A stretch of DNA of 33,803 nt from Vulcanimicrobiota bacterium (GTDB lineage: Bacteria; Vulcanimicrobiota; Vulcanimicrobiia; Vulcanimicrobiales; Vulcanimicrobiaceae). Shown here piece by piece: positions 1 to 6,192 of this stretch. A program made the translations under genes and the position numbers. Position 1 is the first letter of the stretch. Each line of letters begins with the position of its first letter. The notes under the pieces were generated by a model. The model saw only the letters and a program-made list of their open reading frames with translations, made no database searches and was not told the origin of the DNA. The stretch covers positions 1 through 33,803 of the forward strand of contig JAFANA010000034.1 of assembly GCA_019232905.1 (NCBI GenBank), read 5' to 3'.

Positions 1-867
1 CAATTCGCCGAGTCGATCGGACTCACGTGGAGCGAGATCGGCAAACGCGAACACGGCTCAGCGGAAACGCTTGCGTTCTGCGATGCGCTCATGAAATGGT
101 ACGGCTCGCACGATGAATCGAGCGCCGCAGGCGCTTCATATGCAATCGAGCATTGGGCCGCAGCCGGATTCTGGAAACAGTTGATTCTCGGACTTCGCAT
201 CATCAAAGCCGAACGCAGACCCGATCTTCCGCTCGGATTCTGGACGTGGCACGACATGCTCGAAGAACAACACGCCGCCCACACCGACGACGAACTCGCG
301 TCCGCCTTCGCAAAACCGAATTTTTCAGCACCGCGTTTTATCGCCGCCGGCAAAGCGATGCTCGATGCCGTGGAAACCTTTTGGTCGGGACTATCAGTGA
401 CGCGGCTACGCTTCTTTCCAGATTTCGCGGACGGTGGTGCTGCGCGGGACGGCTTCGACGTTGCGGTAGGTGATGCCGGCGTAGTCCATCGTTGGGTTCG
501 TGACGCCGAACCAGAAGTGTTCGTTTTTGAAGTGGTGCCAGAGATGGTACTTCTTCATGTACTTTCCGAACGGCGTCAGCGGCGCGAACGGGATGTGCGC
601 GACATAATGCACCCATTCGTAGAACAGCAGAGCGCAGACCGTGCCGAAGACGAGCGACGCCGCCAGCGGCGCGCTTCGCGTTACGGCGAGATAGATGCCG
701 AAATACAGCACGGCGACCGGCACGACGAACCACAGCGGGAGAAACAACAGTTCGAGTTTCGGGGGATCGATGTGATGGTCGTAATGAAGCCGATGCTGGA
801 GTTTCAGGAGCCACTCAATGCTCGACGGCTTCGCGTGAAAGAGAAACCGGTGCGTCGAGTATTCTGA
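1..867 (+). CDS. Heme-oxygenase-fold iron-containing redox enzyme-like protein, 5' truncated by window edge
   Basis: The reading frame is open from base 1, so the true start lies outside. The first ~130 codons look like the C-terminal half of the TenA/heme-oxygenase-like 'iron-containing redox enzyme' group: an AIEHWAAAGFW helix, then FWTWHDMLEEQHAAHTDDE with acidic and His residues spaced as in helical diiron proteins, then a closing MLDAVETFWSGL helix. From memory, relatives end soon after an FW-x-GL segment, here near base 390. The frame nevertheless stays open to 867, and its last ~155 codons are antisense to the much more convincing fatty acid hydroxylase gene and have Arg-rich shadow composition. 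A TGA at 398-400 lies one frame over and would end the gene 5 bp before the convergent gene. So either the 3' end carries a one-base shift or the stop has been lost. The substrate is unknown. Confidence 0.5.
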   Translation, partial: QFAESIGLTWSEIGKREHGSAETLAFCDALMKWYGSHDESSAAGASYAIEHWAAAGFWKQLILGLRIIKAERRPDLPLGFWTWHDMLEEQHAAHTDDELASAFAKPNFSAPRFIAAGKAMLDAVETFWSGLSVTRLRFFPDFADGGAARDGFDVAVGDAGVVHRWVRDAEPEVFVFEVVPEMVLLHVLSERRQRRERDVRDIMHPFVEQQSADRAEDERRRQRRASRYGEIDAEIQHGDRHDEPQREKQQFEFRGIDVMVVMKPMLEFQEPLNARRLRVKEKPVRRVF

Positions 868-1005
868 GCTAAAGAAGATCAGCGCACCGATGAGTGCGCC
901 GATCCATGAGAAATGCAGAGGGCCGATCGCGAACGCAAGCACGCCGGCCGCGATCGCGGCGACGAGCACGGCGTTGGCTCCATGCCGCAAAAAGTTCGCG
1001 ATCAC
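406..1005 (-). CDS. Fatty acid hydroxylase / sterol desaturase superfamily membrane protein
   Basis: This 199-residue protein has the histidine clusters of the membrane-bound diiron fatty acid hydroxylase/carotenoid hydroxylase superfamily: HRFLFH (52-57), HRLHYDHH (71-78), HYVAH (133-137) and HLWHH (154-158). Hydrophobic segments at about 10-45 and 85-130 would place the iron site on the cytoplasmic face. Members use O2 to hydroxylate or desaturate acyl chains, sterols or carotenoids; the substrate cannot be read from the sequence. The start is a GTG at 1005-1003 whose GTGA overlaps the TGA of the upstream Crp-type regulator, which indicates translational coupling. The length is that of the short bacterial members. 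It is convergent with the partial gene at the left edge. Confidence 0.88.
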   Translation of the reverse strand: MIANFLRHGANAVLVAAIAAGVLAFAIGPLHFSWIGALIGALIFFSSEYSTHRFLFHAKPSSIEWLLKLQHRLHYDHHIDPPKLELLFLPLWFVVPVAVLYFGIYLAVTRSAPLAASLVFGTVCALLFYEWVHYVAHIPFAPLTPFGKYMKKYHLWHHFKNEHFWFGVTNPTMDYAGITYRNVEAVPRSTTVREIWKEA

Positions 1006-1958
1006 GATTCCCGGATCAAATCGATCAAGCCTTGGCGATCGAGATAGCGCACGTGGCCGCGTTCGCGCTTGAGCAGGTTCTTCGTTTCCAGCTCGGCGAT
1101 TGCCCGCGCCGCAACTTCCTTCACGGTTCCCGCTGAAGCTGCGATCTGCGCTTGCGTCATGTTCGGAAGCGGCGGCATTGCAGCGCTCAAACCCTTCTCC
1201 GGCATGGCATAGGGAAGCAGCACCTGCGCGATACGCGCGATAATCGGCATCGCGTTTTGACTGACGAGCAATTCGGCGAGGTCGCGAGTGCGCTGAGCCG
1301 CGACCCGTCCGAGAGCGGCGTAGAGCCTCGGTGAGTGTTCCGCAATCTGCATGACCGCGTCGTTCGGCACGCGCAGGTAGCGCGCGCCTTTCGAAAGCAC
1401 GATAATCCGTCCGGCCGTCGGCGCACCGTCGAAGAGCTCGAGTTCGCCGAACACTTCGTATGGAAAGATTTCGTGGAAGATGCGCTGACGGACGCTGCCG
1501 TTGCGGCTCGCGAATGCGAAGACGCCTTCAAACGCGACGCCGATGAACGGCCAGTCGCTGTTTTCCATGACGACCGATTGCCCGCGCCGCGCCGTGTGAA
1601 GCGTTGCAACCGAAGCAAGTTTGCTGCGCGATACGTCATCGAGATGCGAGAATACGCGCGAGCGTTTCAGAATGCCCATCGGCGAAGGCGCATCGATTTC
1701 TACTGCGGTGCGCGTCATCGCGACGTGCCACTCGCGATCGCCGACACGACGCGGGTCGAGAATCAGTTCGTGTTTTCTCGACTGTTCGATTCGCGTACCC
1801 AAACCGCGCGGCTCGTTTTCGGTGATAAACGTCACCGTTTGCCCTGCCGGCAAGCGGTCGAATACCTCGAGCACACGCGACGGACGTTCCCACACCGGTA
1901 GTCCACGCAGATCGAGTCGTTCCACGTTTGACATAGTCGTTTCGGTTCTGGTATCCAT
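1002..1958 (-). CDS. Crp/Fnr family regulator with N-terminal DUF2249 domain
   Basis: Two modules are visible. The N-terminal ~80 residues read as a DUF2249 domain (LDLRGLPVWERPSRVLEVFD, then LPAGQTVTFITENEPRGL), a small alpha-beta domain often found with nitrogen-oxide or redox proteins. After it come a cyclic-nucleotide-binding-type beta-roll (FSHLDDVSRSKLASVA, then FGELELFDGAPTAG) and a C-terminal winged helix with the Crp recognition segment (MTQAQIAASAGTVKEVAARAI). There is no Fnr-type four-cysteine cluster, so a [4Fe-4S] sensor is not indicated. An ATG at 1958 lies 7 bp after the cytochrome stop and is preferred to the GTG at 1988, which would overlap that gene; the ATG at 1934 is also possible. 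Its context, between a membrane cytochrome c and an O2-dependent hydroxylase, suggests a redox or respiratory regulator. That role is inference. Confidence 0.85.
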   Translation of the reverse strand: MDTRTETTMSNVERLDLRGLPVWERPSRVLEVFDRLPAGQTVTFITENEPRGLGTRIEQSRKHELILDPRRVGDREWHVAMTRTAVEIDAPSPMGILKRSRVFSHLDDVSRSKLASVATLHTARRGQSVVMENSDWPFIGVAFEGVFAFASRNGSVRQRIFHEIFPYEVFGELELFDGAPTAGRIIVLSKGARYLRVPNDAVMQIAEHSPRLYAALGRVAAQRTRDLAELLVSQNAMPIIARIAQVLLPYAMPEKGLSAAMPPLPNMTQAQIAASAGTVKEVAARAIAELETKNLLKRERGHVRYLDRQGLIDLIRES

Positions 1959-1965
1959 CAGCAAC

Positions 1966-2544
1966 TTACTGCCCGCCTTTCTTTGCACGCTCGGTCGCCG
2001 GGGCAGCCGGTGCCGGGTTTTTCAAAGTTTTCCAAGCGCGCTCCGCCTGCGGCGGCAGTTTGTCCATGTGCTTCAAAAACAGAGACAGCTCCCACACTTG
2101 ATTATCGGAGAGCGATTTACCGAATGAAGGCATGCCGGTCATCCGAATGCCGTGGTAAATCTTCCAATAGGTGACGCCGTCAGGGTCGTCTTCCACACCG
2201 TCTTTCGCGAGCTGCGGCGCGTGCTGGTAGAGCCCGGCGGCGATCGTGCTCGGACTGCCGTCGGCAACGCCGTGGCACATCGAGCAGTTCTCGCCGTAGA
2301 GCTTGATGCCGTTCAGTAAGTTTGGAATGCTCGTCGGGAGCGGGTTCGGGCTGGTCGAAGCTTCGCGGCGCATCGTTGCGCGCAGCGACGCGTGCGCCGC
2401 CCATGTTTCGAGCTTGCCCGGACGGGCGTCCGCGTTCGCAGGGATAAGCAACCCCTGGGTCACGCCGACGTAGACCACCACGAGGCCGGCGACGATCACC
2501 ACGACGATGCCGAGAACAAAGCCCTTGAGCAAGCGAGCCTCCAT
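1966..2544 (-). CDS. Membrane-anchored monoheme cytochrome c
   Basis: This 192-residue protein has one N-terminal membrane helix (about 7-33) and a single class I cytochrome c domain facing the periplasm. The heme site is CSMCH (87-91), and GMPSF (M138) supplies the likely axial methionine. It looks like the small electron-carrier cytochromes (Cytochrome_CBB3 type) that serve oxidases or dehydrogenases. The C-terminal tail is Ala/Pro/Lys-rich. The gene is first in a leftward set, 7 bp before the regulator. The start is an ATG with no clear Shine-Dalgarno sequence. It diverges from the GST-family gene, with 77 bp between the two starts. The redox partner is not in the window. Confidence 0.9.
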   Translation of the reverse strand: MEARLLKGFVLGIVVVIVAGLVVVYVGVTQGLLIPANADARPGKLETWAAHASLRATMRREASTSPNPLPTSIPNLLNGIKLYGENCSMCHGVADGSPSTIAAGLYQHAPQLAKDGVEDDPDGVTYWKIYHGIRMTGMPSFGKSLSDNQVWELSLFLKHMDKLPPQAERAWKTLKNPAPAAPATERAKKGGQ

Positions 2545-2621
2545 GAAAAAGAGTTTCGGCTAATCGCTTTTTTGTTGCCGGAAAAGCAACTTCCCCTTAA
2601 GCGGAGTCAATTGAAGAGGAT

Positions 2622-3539
2622 ATGGAGACACCCATCAAAGCGCAGTTCCCCGACGAACAGTCGGAAGACGGCCGGTTCATCCGGCAAGGTGACCATTTTC
2701 GTAGCTGGGTGAGCGCCGACGGCAGGTCCGGGTTCCCGGCGGTCGCTGGGCGTTACCACCTCTACGTGTCCCTAGCTTGCCCATGGGCGCACCGCACGAT
2801 CATCGTCCGCAAACTCAAGCGGCTGGAATCCGCCATTCCGATGACAATCGTCGATCCGATTCGTGACGAGCGCGGATGGCGTTACGGCACGCATTTTTTG
2901 AGCGAGTTGTATCTCGCCAGCGACCCGCGTTACCACGACCGCGTCACCGTGCCCGTGCTTTGGGATATGGAGACGAAGCGCATCGTCAGCAATTCGGACG
3001 ATGACATCATGCGCATGTTCGAAACCGAATTCAATGCAATCGGCGATCCGCTTCCCGACCTGTATCCTTACGATCTGCGCACCGAAATCGACGCGCTCAA
3101 CGCCGTGATTTATGAAACCGTGAACGACGGCGTGTACCGCGCGGGATTTGCGACGGCGCAAGACGCTTACGAAGAAGCCGCGTACCGGGTGTTCGCGACA
3201 CTTGACGAACTCGAGCAGCGCTTGTCGACGCGCCGGTACCTCTTTGGGCCGCATCCGGTCGAAACCGACTGGCGTCTCTTCGTGACCTTGATCCGCTTCG
3301 ATCCGGTGTACGTCGGCCACTTCAAGTGCAACCTTCGCCGCATTTTCGATTATCCGAATCTCTACGGATACTTACGCGACCTGTATCAAATTCCGGGCGT
3401 CGCGCAAACCGTCGATTTCGATCACATCAAGCGTCACTATTACATGACGCACGACGACATCAATCCGACGCGCATCGTGCCGATCGGGCCGTTGCAATAC
3501 TTGCAATCGCCGCACGGAAGAGAACGGCTCTCGGCCTAG
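2622..3539 (+). CDS. Glutathionyl-hydroquinone reductase-like glutathione S-transferase
   Basis: This 305-residue protein belongs to the Xi-class GST / YqjG-EcmB family. The N-terminal thioredoxin-like domain carries the family's CPWAHR active site with C53, and FRSWVSADGRSGFPAVAGRYHLYVSLACPW is laid out as in family members. The C-terminal helical half includes the conserved ETDWRLFVTLIRFDPVYVGHFKCN region. Family enzymes reduce glutathionyl-hydroquinones with GSH, releasing GSSG. The usual bacterial length is 310-330, so this is complete. The ATG is preceded by GAAGAGGA, which supports the start. The stop overlaps the stop of the convergent permease (3536-3539). Whether this organism makes GSH cannot be told from the window. 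Confidence 0.9.
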   Translation: METPIKAQFPDEQSEDGRFIRQGDHFRSWVSADGRSGFPAVAGRYHLYVSLACPWAHRTIIVRKLKRLESAIPMTIVDPIRDERGWRYGTHFLSELYLASDPRYHDRVTVPVLWDMETKRIVSNSDDDIMRMFETEFNAIGDPLPDLYPYDLRTEIDALNAVIYETVNDGVYRAGFATAQDAYEEAAYRVFATLDELEQRLSTRRYLFGPHPVETDWRLFVTLIRFDPVYVGHFKCNLRRIFDYPNLYGYLRDLYQIPGVAQTVDFDHIKRHYYMTHDDINPTRIVPIGPLQYLQSPHGRERLSA

Positions 3540-4654
3540 TGTTCCATACCGTGCTCGTGATGATGCGCGTGGCACGCGTGTTCCATCGGATTGCTGCGAT
3601 TGACTTGCCACAACCAGACCGCGAGTGCGCCGAAGATCAGGTTCAACCAGAACGTATAGTTGATGCGGAAAACCGCCTCCGGTGCGAAGCCGCTTAGCGG
3701 ATGCGCGGGCACGAGATGCAGCGCGTTAAATGCAAGATCGACGAGTACGGCCGACACTACCATCGTAACGTAAAAGACTGCCGCGATGTACGCAGCCATG
3801 CGCCACCCGTAATACTTCCGGTACACGTCGAGTAACGGCAGCACGATCAAGTCGCCATACAGAAATGCAAGCACGCCGCCGAATCCCGCGCCGCCTGCCC
3901 AAAGAACTGCCGCCATCGGCACGTTGCCGATCGAGCACACGAACGTGATCACCGCGACGAGCGGGCCGACGATCGCGCCGCCCACGGTGCCGACGAAGAG
4001 ATGACTCCACCAGTTTTCCGGAACGAACGCGGAGAGCAGACCGGCGACGATAAAACCGATCAGAAGATCCTTCCATAGCATCGACCAGTCCATCGCCGCA
4101 TTTTGCGCGACCACCACCGGCGTTTGCGGATTGCGAAGACGTTCCCAAAGCGTAGCGCCTTCGACGACGTTGTCGCCGTGTTCGTGCCCGGACGTCTCAT
4201 CGACGTGCGCGCGTGCTTCTTCAACTAAGTTCTTCGGATAGGTCACACGCACGAGCAGCGACATGATGACGACGAGCACAACACCGCCGACCCACTCCCC
4301 GGCCGCAAACTGCCAACCCATCAGGAACCACAGAATCAGCCCGAGTTCGATGACGAGGTTCGTCGACGAAAACAGAAAAGCGAGCGACGGAATCAGCGCC
4401 GCGCCTTTTTTGAAGAGCGTTTTACTCAGTGCTGCCGCAGCGTAGGAACAACTCGAACTCGCCGCGCCGTAGAGCGTGGCGATCGCAGTCTCGCGCGGAC
4501 CATTGCGGCCGAGCACGTGCTCCATGTGCTCCTTTGAAACGACCGCTTGCACTAGTCCGGAAAGCGTGAAACCCAAGATCAAGCTCCACGCAACTTCCCA
4601 TGCCATTCCGGCGGAAATCTCTACCGCGCGAACGAGCGTCCAAAGCACCTGCAT
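3536..4654 (-). CDS. YraQ/ArsP-like permease (DUF318 family) with His-rich C-terminus
   Basis: The protein has about 372 residues and at least eight hydrophobic segments in two halves, as in the DUF318/permease family (YraQ, ArsP). The hallmark GAASSSCSYAAAALSKTLFKKGA appears in the first half and a matching CSIGNVPMAAVLWAGGAGFGG in the second; each holds a cysteine in a membrane re-entrant stretch. ArsP members export trivalent organoarsenicals; other members are uncharacterised. A soluble loop between the halves contains HEHGD, and the C-terminus ends in HACHAHHHEHGMEH, which could bind a metal. The ATG at 4654 is preferred to an in-frame TTG at 4696, because relatives start with a similar leading helix and a -10-like element lies just upstream. 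It is divergent from the MFS gene. Confidence 0.85.
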   Translation of the reverse strand: MQVLWTLVRAVEISAGMAWEVAWSLILGFTLSGLVQAVVSKEHMEHVLGRNGPRETAIATLYGAASSSCSYAAAALSKTLFKKGAALIPSLAFLFSSTNLVIELGLILWFLMGWQFAAGEWVGGVVLVVIMSLLVRVTYPKNLVEEARAHVDETSGHEHGDNVVEGATLWERLRNPQTPVVVAQNAAMDWSMLWKDLLIGFIVAGLLSAFVPENWWSHLFVGTVGGAIVGPLVAVITFVCSIGNVPMAAVLWAGGAGFGGVLAFLYGDLIVLPLLDVYRKYYGWRMAAYIAAVFYVTMVVSAVLVDLAFNALHLVPAHPLSGFAPEAVFRINYTFWLNLIFGALAVWLWQVNRSNPMEHACHAHHHEHGMEH

Positions 4655-4661
4655 ACCGACG

Positions 4662-4690
4662 CTTATAGCTCGAAAGCGCCCCTTTCGCAA
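4662..4690 (-). promoter_or_regulatory. Candidate sigma-70-type promoter of the permease gene, possibly leaderless
   Basis: On the minus strand TTGCGA (4690-4685) is followed after 17 bases by TATAAG (4667-4662). Only seven bases separate the -10 from the ATG at 4654, so transcription would start at or next to the start codon. No Shine-Dalgarno sequence precedes this ATG, which agrees with a leaderless mRNA. A 6-bp inverted repeat CGAAAG/CTTTCG (4671-4687) lies in the spacer and could be an operator. This is pattern matching only. Confidence 0.35.
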
Positions 4691-4775
4691 TTGCAAAGGC
4701 CGCTACACTGGGCGGTCCTATCCCAAACCGCGCCGAACGCCACGCCATCGAGCGCATCCTGCGGGAGGATCGGGC

Positions 4776-6008
4776 ATGCTACGCCAGACCGCGCACCCCA
4801 CCGAGTCGCGCTATGAGATCCTCGGACTCTTCACGGCATCGATGATCGCAGCGTCGATGATCGTCGTTGCGGTCGGCGCGCTGCTTCCTTACGTTTCGAA
4901 AGCCTTTCCGGCCGAGACCGCTCACATCTCCATTCTGATTACCGCCTTGCTGTTCGGCGCGACGCTGACGAACGCGGTCAGCGGTGCTGCCACCGACCGG
5001 TTCGGCGATAAACGCGTGCTCGTTGCGTGCGGCATCATCATGGGATGCGCGCTCCTCGCTTCCTCGGCAATTGCGAATTTCACGTGGCTCGCCGTGTGGT
5101 TTGTGATCTACGGCATGGGATTTGCGGCAATCAACCCTGTCGGGAGCCACGCGATTCTCTTCTTCTTTAAACCGCAGGAGCGCGGACTTGCCATGGGCGT
5201 GCGCCAGATGGGAATGCCGCTCGGAGGTGTCCTTGGCGCGATCGTCATTGCCATTGCAGCGGATTACTACGGTTACCGAGGTGCGCTTGCGACCGTGGGC
5301 GCCCTTGTGTTGATCATCACTCTGAGTGCCGCAGCAATGTATCGTGAACCATCGCAACTGCACGGAACTCCGGTGCGCGCCGGCGTGCTCCTTAAAGACA
5401 TGCTGCTCATCGGGCGCGATCCGCGTCTGATCCTCATTACACTGACGTGCATCGTGCTGTTCGCAGCGCAAGTTGCGCTCATGGGATTCTTTCCGTGGAC
5501 GCTCGTCCACGTTTTGCACACGACACCGAGCTTCGCGTGTTTGGTATTCGTGATTACGCAGTTTGCTGCCGCAGCGGGACGTCTCGGTTGGGGCTGGGCC
5601 AGCGACCGAATCTTTCACGGCCGGCGCATGATGCCGCTCGCGATTACATGTGTGCTGTGCGCGCTCGCCGCACTGATTGTGGCGGACATCGGAAATCTCC
5701 CGATGTCGGCGCTCGGCGGCATCGCTGTTTTGCTCGGAATCTCCGCCGAAGGCTGGTTCGGTGTTGCCGTCGTTGCGATGGCGGAAGTCGGCGGCGAAGA
5801 GCACGCGGGAAGCGCGCTAGGTTTCGGCCTGACATGGGTCATGGGGACCGGCATTGTTACGCCGGCGATCTTTCAAGCCATCATGCAAGGCGCGGGCATT
5901 CCAGCGGCGTGGGAGACGCTTGCGGTGCTTTCGCTTTGCGGCGTGATACCGGCCGTCGCAGCGATGATGCTTATGGACGTCAAGCGCCCGAGTGCGGAGT
6001 CGGCTTAG
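4776..6008 (+). CDS. Major facilitator superfamily (MFS) transporter
   Basis: This 410-residue protein has about 12 hydrophobic segments. The loop after helix 2 carries an MFS motif A-like GAATDRFGDKRVL, and the second-half equivalent is GWGWASDRIFHGRR. Helix 5 has a Gly-rich MGMPLGGVLGA. It resembles the organic anion / CynX-NarK-like part of the superfamily, but the substrate cannot be assigned. The ATG at 4776 is chosen because GGGAGG lies six bases upstream; the longer open frame upstream is antisense to the permease. It diverges from the permease gene, and its 3' end is 10 bp from the tRNA-Ser gene. Confidence 0.88.
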   Translation: MLRQTAHPTESRYEILGLFTASMIAASMIVVAVGALLPYVSKAFPAETAHISILITALLFGATLTNAVSGAATDRFGDKRVLVACGIIMGCALLASSAIANFTWLAVWFVIYGMGFAAINPVGSHAILFFFKPQERGLAMGVRQMGMPLGGVLGAIVIAIAADYYGYRGALATVGALVLIITLSAAAMYREPSQLHGTPVRAGVLLKDMLLIGRDPRLILITLTCIVLFAAQVALMGFFPWTLVHVLHTTPSFACLVFVITQFAAAAGRLGWGWASDRIFHGRRMMPLAITCVLCALAALIVADIGNLPMSALGGIAVLLGISAEGWFGVAVVAMAEVGGEEHAGSALGFGLTWVMGTGIVTPAIFQAIMQGAGIPAAWETLAVLSLCGVIPAVAAMMLMDVKRPSAESA

Positions 6009-6018
6009 GAAGAACATC

Positions 6019-6104
6019 GGAGAGGGTGAGATTCGAACTCACGGAGCCCGTGAAGGCTCGGCGGTTTTCAAGACCGCTGCAATCAACCGCTCTGCCACCT
6101 CTCC
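6019..6104 (-). tRNA. tRNA-Ser (anticodon UGA)
   Basis: Read on the minus strand, the 86-nt gene has acceptor arms GGAGAGG and CCTCTCC, an anticodon stem-loop GCGGT-CTTGAAA-ACCGC giving anticodon TGA, a long variable arm (GAGCCTTCACGGGCTC region) typical of tRNA-Ser, and the T-loop TTCGAATC. The discriminator base is G, as required for serine. CCA is not encoded (ATG follows on the minus strand), so it must be added enzymatically. Confidence 0.96.
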
Positions 6105-6110
6105 GAATGT

Positions 6111-6141
6111 CGCCCGGAACGGCGGGCTGCCGAACCGGGCG
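6111..6141. terminator. Strong two-part stem-loop between lipoprotein gene and tRNA-Ser
   Basis: CGCCCGG (6111-6117) pairs perfectly with CCGGGCG (6135-6141). Inside it CGGC (6120-6123) pairs with GCCG (6129-6132) around a GGGCT loop, with symmetric AA/AA internal bulges. It sits just downstream of the stop of the leftward lipoprotein gene and just upstream of the tRNA gene. There is no T-run, so it may be a weak terminator or a processing site. Confidence 0.5.
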
Positions 6142-6192
6142 AATGCGTCACTGTTGGTCATGGACCCGCGAAGAACCTACGCAGCGACCCGG

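Noticed and set aside
4476..4775. 100-codon N-terminal extension of the MFS transporter
   Set aside because: It is antisense to the permease gene, and a good ribosome binding site plus ATG occurs at 4776.
4779..5804. 341-codon open frame antisense to the MFS transporter
   Set aside because: The translation is dominated by Arg, His, Glu and Asp in a way typical of the reverse of membrane-protein codons.
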